This document shows, piece by piece, positions 1 through 8,800 of a DNA stretch of 16,302 nt (within the stretch, counting starts at the first letter, position 1; each line of letters starts with the position of its first letter). Under the pieces are notes generated by a model. The model did no database searches, had not been told where the DNA came from, and saw only the letters and a program-made list of their open reading frames with translations. The position numbers were made by a program, and so were the translations under genes. The DNA is from CBDUQI01 sp965369325 (GTDB lineage Bacteria; Pseudomonadota; Gammaproteobacteria; Steroidobacterales; JBCBZW01), in the NCBI GenBank assembly GCA_965369325.1, contig CBDUQI010000133.1, positions 1 through 16,302 on the forward strand, written 5' to 3'.

Positions 1-2560
1 CCTGCCGGCCGATAAACTCCAGGCCGCCCGACACCAACCAGCGCACCCAGTCGCCCGTTCGATACAATCGGCCCAAACGAGGATGTTCAATAAACCGCTC
101 AGCGGTCAGCCGCGGGCGGTTCAGGTAACCGCGTGCCAAACCATCGCCACCAACATGCAGTTCCCCGACGCCACCTAGTGGCACCTCCTCTCCCGTATCC
201 GACAACACATGGCATTGAGTGTTGGAAACCGGAAACCCAATCGGCACCGCGTGTCGCGCCGATAAGGTTATCGCGGTAATCTCACTCCAGGTACTGAAGG
301 TCGCGTTCTCAGTCGGACCGTAAGCGTTGATCAGCCTTGCCGGTTTCCCGCGACGCACCACCCGTTCGACGCTCTCGCGAGAGGCTTCTTCGCCGCCGAA
401 GATAACTGTCTGCAGCGTTTCGAGGCAATCGGGACGGTCTGCGGACAGCGCGTTGAACAACGCCGTCGTCAGAAACAGATCACTCACATCGTGGGCGATC
501 AAAAACTGCTTCAGGGCCATACCAGACAGCAATGTGTCTCGTGGGATTCCGCACAAATGTGCGCCATTCAACAGCGTCGCCCAAATCTCGAAGGTGGCGG
601 CGTCGAAACTCATCGACGCCCCTTGCCCGACTACCCGACCCGGATGCAGACGAATGTAGTTCGTCTCTCGTGCTAACCGTACAATGCCACGATGAGTCAC
701 CTCGACGCCCTTGGGCGTGCCTGTCGAACCGGAAGTATAGATCACCGTTGCCGTCGTATCCGCGACGCGGAACGCTCTCGCAGGCCTGGATTCAACTTGA
801 TCCCGACAAGCATTCGCCAAAGTTATCTGCGCAATGTCACCGGACAGCTCCTGCGCCTGGTGGTCTGAAAGGACACACGACACATCTGCATCGCCAAGGA
901 CTAAACGCAATCTTAGTAACGGGAACAGAGGGTCCACCGCCACATACACGGCACCGACCTTCAACACCCCAAGCATCGCCGTCACAAAGTCTGCCGAGGG
1001 ATCCATGTACAAGGCGACCCGACTGCCCTCACCTATGCCGTTCTCAAGTAGATAGTTCGCCAGTTGATTCGATCGTCGATCCAGTTCGCGATAAGTCAGC
1101 GCGGTGCCGGCGTAGGACACAGCAGCGGCCTCCGGACACCGCACGGCACACTCACTAAATAACTCATGAATGGTCCCATCAACGGGATACGCCGTCGCCG
1201 TATCGTTGGTTTGGGCCAGATGCAATCGTCCCAACGCTCCCAGCGCATCCAGGCTCCCCAGAGGCGCATCCGGGGCCGACACCAGCGCCGCCAGCAGGCT
1301 GTCGAATCCCCTCGCCATTTGGGTGATGGATTCCGTAGAGAAAATATCCGTGTTGTAGGTCCAGCTGATACTCAGGCCTGCTGTGGTGTCGCGTGCATGA
1401 ATGGCGAGTTCAAACTTGACGCTCTTGGGCACTTGAACGTTCGCCCCGGCGTCGCTGGCAGCCGGTTCTATCTGATTATTCCCATCGCGTTGTTCGGCCG
1501 ACAACAGAATCTGGAACAGGGGCGAATGGCTGAGACTTCGGTTCGGCTGCAGCTTCTCCACCAACACCTCAAACGGCAAATGCTGGTGTGAGTAGGCATC
1601 CAGGGCGGTTTCCTTACACCGCGCCAGCAACTGTTCAAAGGTGTTTGCCTTGCGCAGATCCGTACGCAACACCAGTGTGTTGACGAACAGACCCAACAAT
1701 GGTGCGAGATCATTCAGATCACGGTTGGCGATTGGCGTGCCAATCACCACCTCATGCTGTCCGCTCATGCGCCCGATAAAGCTCGACAAGGCAGCAAACA
1801 GACCCATGAACATCGTTGCCCCATGCCGCTGACAAAGCGCTCGCAGCAGACGATGAACCTCGGGACGCACCTGGCGCCTAATCACCTTGCCGTGGTGCGT
1901 TTGCACCGGCGGCCTGGGTTTGTCCAGGGGCAGCCCGTGCAACGGCGGCAATCCCTTCAACTGTTTCAGCCAGTAACTCAGCTGCCGTTCTCCCTCCGGC
2001 CCCGCGATGCGCTGGCGCTGCCACTGAGAAAAGTCAACATACTGCACCCGAAGCGGTGGGAGTGGGCTGCCCTGTCCGCTACAAAACGCGCGATAAAGAC
2101 GAATGACTTCGCGCCGCAGCACCCCCATGGACCACCCATCACTCGCGATATGGTGGAGGTTGCAGGCGAGCAGATGTTTTTCATCGGCAAGCTTGATCAG
2201 TTGCGCCCGGAGCATGAGGTCTTGCGCAAGATCGAACGGGGTGGCGATATCCTGAGTGATCAGGTCGCGGACACGGACTACACGTTCATCCGAAGCAAGC
2301 GCTGACAGATCATGTATCGGCAACGGCACCGGGCGCGCGGGAAGCACTATCTGGCAGGCTTGCCCATCAACCTCACGATAGATAGTGCGTAGTATTTCGT
2401 GCCGCTGCACAAGTGCGTCCAGTGCCTGCTGAAACGCCTCGTGCCGAAAAACGTCTTCAATGGAGACCAGCGCTGGCATATTGTACTGGCAACTGCTCAC
2501 ATCCAGTTGCTGGATAAACCACATGCGTTGTTGCGCAAATGACATCGGCAGCGGTGCCCG
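1..2560 (-). other. Module M6 (partial): C-A, signature DAFFIGATF+
   Basis: C domain about 1230..2560 with HHIASDGWS (about 2131..2157) and LLGLFVNTLVLR. A domain from about 1200 to the left edge: KVGAVYVAVDP, YTSGSTGTPKG, FDAATFEIW with Asp235 at 602..604, FLTTALFN, VIFGGEE, NAYGPTENATF, YRTGDWVR; cut at A8. The nine readable pocket residues D-A-F-F-I-G-A-T-F resemble the Val code DAFWIGGTFK and the Ile code DAFFYGITFK. An aliphatic residue (Val or Ile) is predicted. The carrier domain and whatever follows are outside. Confidence 0.88.
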
Positions 2561-2782
2561 ACGGGTATCAGCGTCAAGGCGCGCGATCCCTTCGCTATGC
2601 GCATAGACCTCGGCATGTTCACGAATATAGGCAACCAGTGCCGGCTTGTTTGCCTTAAGTAGCCGCACCGTACTGTCCGTCAATGCTCCGCCCTGCGCAT
2701 CAACCGACAAATTTTCTCCCTGCACCGCGAGGCGAATCCCTTCGCTGGCGCACAGACTCAAGATGTCCTGCACGGCGCTCAA
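1..2782 (-). CDS. Nonribosomal peptide synthetase, C-terminally incomplete: TubC-dock-C-A...
   Basis: Third NRPS of the line. I translated the frame by hand from 2782 to base 2 and found no stop, so it runs off the left edge with about 927 residues visible. It opens with a TubC_N-like docking domain (about 1-60: MSAVQDILSLC, then a GGALT turn and a helical LLKANKPALVAYI segment). A C domain follows, about 75-515 (MSFAQQRMW, HHIASDGWS, LLGLFVNTLVLR), then an A domain with YTSGSTGTPKG, FDAATFEIW (Asp727), NAYGPTE and YRTGDWVR. The window ends at the A8 motif (FIGRQ). There is no ATG near the front and the frame is closed upstream by a TGA at 2813..2815. Candidate starts are TTG 2782, overlapping the previous stop as TTGA with AGGGAG 11 nt upstream, or GTG 2773, 5 nt after that stop. 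I prefer TTG because it gives MSAV-, typical of such docking domains, but the choice is open. An ATG-only gene caller would miss this gene. Confidence 0.94.
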   Translation of the reverse strand, partial: MSAVQDILSLCASEGIRLAVQGENLSVDAQGGALTDSTVRLLKANKPALVAYIREHAEVYAHSEGIARLDADTRRAPLPMSFAQQRMWFIQQLDVSSCQYNMPALVSIEDVFRHEAFQQALDALVQRHEILRTIYREVDGQACQIVLPARPVPLPIHDLSALASDERVVRVRDLITQDIATPFDLAQDLMLRAQLIKLADEKHLLACNLHHIASDGWSMGVLRREVIRLYRAFCSGQGSPLPPLRVQYVDFSQWQRQRIAGPEGERQLSYWLKQLKGLPPLHGLPLDKPRPPVQTHHGKVIRRQVRPEVHRLLRALCQRHGATMFMGLFAALSSFIGRMSGQHEVVIGTPIANRDLNDLAPLLGLFVNTLVLRTDLRKANTFEQLLARCKETALDAYSHQHLPFEVLVEKLQPNRSLSHSPLFQILLSAEQRDGNNQIEPAASDAGANVQVPKSVKFELAIHARDTTAGLSISWTYNTDIFSTESITQMARGFDSLLAALVSAPDAPLGSLDALGALGRLHLAQTNDTATAYPVDGTIHELFSECAVRCPEAAAVSYAGTALTYRELDRRSNQLANYLLENGIGEGSRVALYMDPSADFVTAMLGVLKVGAVYVAVDPLFPLLRLRLVLGDADVSCVLSDHQAQELSGDIAQITLANACRDQVESRPARAFRVADTTATVIYTSGSTGTPKGVEVTHRGIVRLARETNYIRLHPGRVVGQGASMSFDAATFEIWATLLNGAHLCGIPRDTLLSGMALKQFLIAHDVSDLFLTTALFNALSADRPDCLETLQTVIFGGEEASRESVERVVRRGKPARLINAYGPTENATFSTWSEITAITLSARHAVPIGFPVSNTQCHVLSDTGEEVPLGGVGELHVGGDGLARGYLNRPRLTAERFIEHPRLGRLYRTGDWVRWLVSGGLEFIGRQ
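2600..2782 (-). other. TubC_N-type N-terminal docking domain (third synthetase)
   Basis: Helix VQDILSLCASEGI, beta pair RLAVQGENLSVDAQGG, then ALTDSTVRLLKANKPALVAYI, ending before the C domain (PLPMSFAQQRMW). It has the same pattern, length and position as the docking domain of the middle synthetase but a clearly different sequence, as expected if the two interfaces must not cross-react. Confidence 0.82.
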
Positions 2783-2799
2783 AGTACCAGTCGCTCCCT
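2779..2799 (-). promoter_or_regulatory. Putative ribosome-binding site and TTGA overlap before the third synthetase
   Basis: AGGGAG (2794..2799) lies 11 nt before TTG 2782, whose last two bases overlap the TGA stop of the middle gene. For the alternative GTG 2773 the same AGGGAG would be 20 nt away, which is too far. Initiation here probably depends on ribosomes terminating on the upstream gene. Confidence 0.5.
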
Positions 2800-2870
2800 G
2801 TCCTGATCCGGATCACCTGGAGACGCCCCGGCAGCGTCCTCATCACTCGCCCCCAGCACCGCTCGTTGAG
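2779..2870 (-). other. C-terminal acidic tail of middle synthetase, putative docking peptide
   Basis: After the last PCP helix (VIDELVAQRAVL) come about 24 residues rich in Asp, Glu, Gly and Pro (GASDEDAAGASPGDPDQD) ending in RERLVL. This is a disordered-looking linker with a charged-hydrophobic tip, and the next protein starts with a TubC_N domain. The docking role is inferred. Confidence 0.55.
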
Positions 2871-5800
2871 CGACTAACTCGTCAATCACCGCAGCCAGAT
2901 CCGAGAGCCTGGGGTGCTCAAACACCGCACGAAGCGGCAACTCGATCCTCGCGCGTTCTCGGATACGTGCGGTAAGTCTGGTAGCCAGCAGCGAATGTCC
3001 TCCCACTTGGAAGAAATTGGCGCTCGTGCTTATCTGCTCCTGACGCAGCAGCGCACACCACGCTTCCACCAGCAGCGCTTCGGTGGGCGTTGCCGGCGGC
3101 ACCACATTCTGCGCCTGCAACTGCGGTGCGGGCAGTGCCTGCCGATTGATCTTGCCGCGTGCGCTGAGAGGCAGATCTGTAAGACACACAAACGCCGTGG
3201 GCACCATATAGGCGGGCACCCGTCGTTCCAGTACGCGGCGCCCTTGTTCGATCGCATCCTCGGACTCGGCAAATACAGAGGGATCCACGACCAGATAGGC
3301 GACCAGGTAGTGCGAACTATCATCGTTGCGAAGGACGACGACTGCATGTTTGATCCCGTCAATGTCGAGCAACACGGCTTCGACCTCGGCAGGCTCGATC
3401 CGGATGCCGCGCAGCTTCACCTGCCCGTCAACACGCCCTGCGAACTCCACAACGCCATCCGTCCGCCATCGCACCCGGTCGCCAGTACGATAAGTACGCA
3501 ACGCCTGCCGTGCGCGACTGTAAGCAAACCGTTCGTCGGTTAGCTCAGCATTATGCACATACCCTGCGGCAACGCCCGCACCACCAATGTACAACTCGCC
3601 ATAGGCACCAATCGGCTGGGCGACGCCTCCCGGATTGAGTACCTGAAGCACTGTGTTGCACACCGGGCGGCCGATATTCACCGTCGTCTCTGCGGTGATA
3701 AGGGCAAATGTGGAATTGATGGTGGTTTCGGTAGGTCCGTACGCATTGATGGCCCGGGGCCCGTGCCGATCACCAAGCCCTGCCAGCCGCTTCCACAGAC
3801 GCGGTGATACGTCGTCGCCACCGACGATGACGCCAAAGCCCCCGAAGCCCTCTGCCTCGGCGACATCAAGCACGGCATCCACCAACATCGGCGAGGCGTT
3901 GAATATCCGAATACCACGCGATTTTAAGATCCGCACAATGACGGCCGGGTCACCCGCATCAAAGCGGTTCAGTATGTGCAACGTGGCCCCGCGACTAAGC
4001 GCAAGCAAGTACTTGATCGACAAATCGAAACTCAACGATGCGCTGGCAAGCCAGTCGGACAGCACCTCGACATTGAGCGTCTTCAATTGCGCATCGAATG
4101 CCAGATTGAAGTTGCTAACACCGCCATGTGTAACCATCACCCCCTTCGGGCGCCCCGTCGTCCCCGATGTGTAGATGACCGCCATTGGACTGTCAGTGCT
4201 GATCTGCGCATCGCTCACTGGCGTGTCCGCGTGCGCGTGTAACGCCTCGCGCCCCAGGGCCTCGCCCAGCGCAAGCACAGGTCGCCCGAATGCGCCAGCC
4301 GCCTCCTGCAGTGCTGGTTGGCAGAGGATCAACTTAAGCCGTGAATCCTCAACCATGTAGCGCGCGCGATCATCCGGAAAGGATGGATCAATGGGGACGT
4401 ATGCCGCACCGCACTTGATAACACCCAGCAGTGCCATCACCATCTCGGCCGAACGATCCATGTAGATCCCGACCAGTGACCCCACCCCAACGTTGTTGGT
4501 CATCAGGTACCGCGCCAACTGATTGGCACGCTGTTCAAGCTGCGCGTAGGTATAGCGCTCATGCTCAAACCGAATCGCCACTGAATTTGCGATCAACTGC
4601 GCCTGCTGTTCAAACCGCTGATGCGGCCAGGTATCTGGAAGCTGCTGTTCTGTCGCATTCCACGAGTCGATCCGAATTTGGTCATCAGGCGACAACACCG
4701 GCAACTGCGTCACGCGCTCGTCGGGCGCCTCCAGCATTGCATCCAACAGTCTGAGGAAACTCTCAGCCATACCGACGACGCTGTGTGCCTCAAAGATGTC
4801 GGTGTTGTATTGCCACGTGCACTGAAGCGCATCGGCGGCCTCTGTCACGTTCAAGGTCAGGTCAAACTTGGCGATCACATCATCGGTGATTCCAAGCGCC
4901 TCCTTCGCCGGTGCCGACACTGCACGTTTGTCCGTTCGGCGCGATTGATTGAGCACCAACATGATCTGTACCAGAGGCGTGTAGTTAAGCGCCCGTTCTG
5001 GCTGGAGCATCTCGACAAGATACTCAAACGGCGTATCCTGGTGCGCAAACGCACCTACCATCGTCTCGCGGCAGCGTCGTAGCAGTGCGACGAAGTCCGG
5101 ATCCCCATCCAGATCCACTCGCAGCACCAATGTGTTTACAAAAAAGCCAATCAGTGATTGTACGTCCGGATGCGGTCTGTTAACTGAGGGCGTGCCAATC
5201 ACCACGTCCGTGTCATTGCTGTACCTCGACAGCAAGGCAGAAAACACGGCCAATAGAAGGGTATACATCGTGACATCGTGCTCGGCGCAGATACGCCTAA
5301 TCTGGGCCAGCGACGCGTGCGAAATGTCAGCCCTGTAGATCGCCCCATTGAAAGTCTTCCGTGGGGGCCTCGGGTGATCAAGGGGTAAGCCATGTACCTG
5401 CGGCATGTCTGCCAGCGTCTTGCGCCAGTACGCACGACCAACGGAGTCGGCTTCGGCCTCCCAATGGCTGCGCTGCCACGCCGCGTAGTCCACATACTGA
5501 ATGGGTAATGCAGGTAGCGAGGAACGACGCTCACCTCGTTGGTAGGAATGATACAGTTGCTCGAACTCTTTGCGCAGCACGTCCATCGACCAGCCATCTG
5601 TTGCGATGTGGTGGATATTAAACACGATGAGACTCCGCGCCCGCGGCAGCGCAATGTAGTGCGCTCGGAGCATCAGGTCACGGGACAGGTCAAACGGCAG
5701 TCGCGCATCGCGCTCTACAATGCGGCGCGCCTGCTCGCTGGCCGCGCCATCGGCTTGGGCACTTAGATCGTGACGCGCGATGCGCAGCCTGAGCACCTCG

Positions 5801-8800
5801 TTTACGCGTTGATAACCACGGCCTTCGCTACTGTGATAGGTAGTGCGCAATATGCTGTGACGCTGCACCACTTGCTCGAGCGCCCATTGCAGTGCGTCCG
5901 GGTTAACAGCCTCCGTAAGTACCACATGTAGCGGTATGTTGTATTGACTACTCCCCCCTCCCAGGCGGTCCAGAAACCACAGTCTTTCCTGCGCAAACGA
6001 AAGCACCGGCTGTGCTTGCGCTGGCGCCACAGGAATCGAGGCCTGTTGTGTCAGCTGCTCACTCTCAAGGTGCCGCGCCAACGCCCGTACTGTCTTGTAT
6101 TCAAATAATGCGCGTACAGGTACTTCCTTACCTAGAAAGCGCCCAATGCCACTGGCCACCCGTGTCGCCATCAACGAATGTCCGCCCAACGTGAAGAAGT
6201 TCGCCGTCGTACTCACCGGCTCAATCCCGAGTGCCGCCTCCCAGACCCGGCACAGCTTTCTCTCAAGCTCTGTGACCGGTGCGCAGTACTGCGATGAAGG
6301 GCTCGCTTGCGGCGCTGGAAGCGCTGATGTATCCACTTTGCCATTGGCGGTAAGCGGAAACGCCTCCAGCGGCACAATGGCGCCGGGGACCATGTAGTCC
6401 GGTAAATGAGCGCCCAACGCAGCCCGCCATTGCTCAGTCTGCGCCTCGTCGGCAAGTCCGCCAGTGCTCACCACGTAGGCAATCAGCCGTCTCGGCGCGC
6501 CATTGGCAACCACCAGCGCATGTTTTACCGTTGCAAGGCGGTGCAGATGATGTTCGATCTCCGCGCACTCTATCCGCACCCCGTTCACCTTCACCTGGCT
6601 GTCATGACGGCCGAGAAAGGCGATCTCACCCGTGCCAAGCCAGCGGCCGATATCACCGGTTCGATACCAACGCGCTCCGGTGCCCTCTTCCTCAATGAAA
6701 CAGCGGGCATTCAGCTCTGGCCGGTTGACGTAGCCACGAGATACTCCCATGCCTCCAATCAGAATTTCTCCGGGCGTGCCTAATGGCACTTGGTTACCAA
6801 CCGGGTCGACTATGCGGATACTGACATTCGGCAGCGGCCCACCAATACTCGGCACCTCACCGATGACCTGTGCCCAGGTCGCGTTCACCGTACATTCGGT
6901 TGGTCCATACATATTGAGTGCAAAACGGTCACTCTGCCCGCAATGCGCCACGATGCCAGACCACAAAGTGGGATCAATCGCCTCTCCGCCGATAATGAGA
7001 TTGGGCAATGCAGTGGAACAGGCCCCGGCTTCCTCAAGAAGCAGCTCAAGTACCGAAGGCGTGCAGTCGAGCAGATCGATATGGCGCTCATACAAATACT
7101 GCACCAACCGGGCAGGGTCACGCCGCAAACCTTCGCTCAACATATGCAACTGTACGCCGAAACATAGTTGGGTAAAGGCCTTCACCGATGAGTCGAACGT
7201 GATGGGCGCATTCCAAGCCCATCGGTAGTGGCCCGAGAGCCCCTGCTGGGCAAGAATCTGCGCCAGAGAAAAGCTGAGATTCAGTGCGGCCATATGGGTA
7301 ACCTTGACCCCTTTTGGCCGTCCAGTGCTGCCCGAGGTGTAGATCACATAGGCGATGTCGCACAGCGTCGCTTTCGGCGGTGCCTTCGAGGAGTTCTGCG
7401 CCGGCAGATCACGCCACCAAGTTGGATCGTCGACCACTTTTGCTTCCACACCCAGCGCCCGAAGTTTTTTGAGCTGCGTGCGATCGGTTAGCGTTAGCAC
7501 CACATCGGCGTCGTCCAGCACAAAGCGCGTACGCGATGCGGGCCAATCCGGGTCGATTGGGCAGTAAGCAGCGCCGGATCGCAAAATGGCCAACAGTGCA
7601 ATGAGCAAATCGCTGGAACGATTCAAACACAGCCCCACAACGCGGCCGGGTCCAACGCCCGCGTGGTGCAAACCATCGACCAGATCGGCGGACCTGCGTG
7701 AGAGCTGTTCGTAGCTCAGTTCACCGTCATCGCACACGGCCGCGATGGCGCCGGGTGCTTGTTGCGCCATTTGCACCACTAACTCATGAATGCATCGCTC
7801 AGTCGGGAAAGTGGTGTCTGTAGAGTTCCAACGTTGAATTTGGGCCTGCTCCTGGGTGGTGAGCATTTGCGCCGCGCTGATCCTGGTGTTCGGGTTGCTC
7901 AGCAGGCAGTCCAGTAATCGCTCGAACATGCTGGCGAGGCGCTCTACTGTCTGCGCAGTGAAGAGTTCTTTGTTGTAAGTCCAGTTCAACACCAACCCAT
8001 GCGGGTCTTCGGTCACGTTCAGTGTCAGGTCGAACTTGGACACTAACCGGCGTCGATCATGTCCCAGTCGGACCGCCTGACCCGGCACGCTTGCGAACTC
8101 ACTGCTGTCAGCGTTGTTCAATGACAGCATAATTTGAAACAGCGGCGCGTGACTGAGTTCGCGTGCAGGGGCTAACCGCTCCACCAGTCGCTCGAACGGA
8201 ACCACTTGGTGGGCGTACGCCTCCAGCGCCGTATTCCGGCACTGCACCAGAAGCTGCGTGAAGGTGGGGTCGTCGTTGAGGCTTGCCCGCAGCACCAGGG
8301 TATTTACAAAGAAGCCGATTAACGGGTTCAGCTCTGATTGCGAACGATTGGCAACCGGTGTACCCACCACCACATCGCCAGCCTGACCATATCGTGAAAG
8401 TAAGGCCACAAAAGCCGCATGCACACCCATGAAGAGTGTCGCCCCCAAGTCCTGGCAGACCTGGTGTAACTGTTTGCTCAATGCCTCCGGAAGTTGGCTC
8501 TTAAAACCCGCGCCTTCAAATCGCTGGGTCGCCGGTCTGAGATTGTCCAGTGGCAGCGAGTGGAGCTGTGGAATCCCGGCCAGCTTGCCGTCCCAATAAG
8601 CTAACTGACTCTCAAAGTACTCCCCTCTCAGGGTCTCGTGCTGCCAGACAGCATAGTCCGAATACTGAATGTCCAACGGCGCCAACGGGCTGGGCGCCCC
8701 CTCCCGATAGGCCTGGTAAAGTGCTGCGAACTCACTCTTGAGCACGCCAAGCGACCAGCCGTCCGAGGCGATATGATGCATGGTGCAGGCGACAACATAG

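Noticed and set aside
532..1158. Plus-strand open frame of about 208 codons
   Set aside because: It is antisense to the M6 adenylation domain, which I translated continuously from 2782 to the left edge without a stop. Its composition is that of a shadow frame.
1754..2305. Plus-strand open frame of about 180 codons
   Set aside because: It is antisense to the M6 condensation domain, covering the HHIASDGWS motif. There is no independent coding evidence.
1..2778. Non-coding region or pseudogene downstream of the middle synthetase
   Set aside because: Manual translation in one minus-strand frame gives an uninterrupted docking-C-A protein with all expected motifs. It only lacks an ATG start and, because of the window edge, a stop.
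2779..2870. Thioesterase or epimerase remnant after the M5 carrier domain
   Set aside because: Only about 24 acidic, low-complexity residues follow the carrier domain, with no GxSxG or epimerase motif. A docking tail fits better.
4024..4026. M5 as a hydroxy-ornithine (siderophore) module
   Set aside because: Several pocket residues match the hydroxy-ornithine code, but the key Glu239 is Lys here. No ornithine hydroxylase, TonB receptor or other siderophore gene is in the window to support it.
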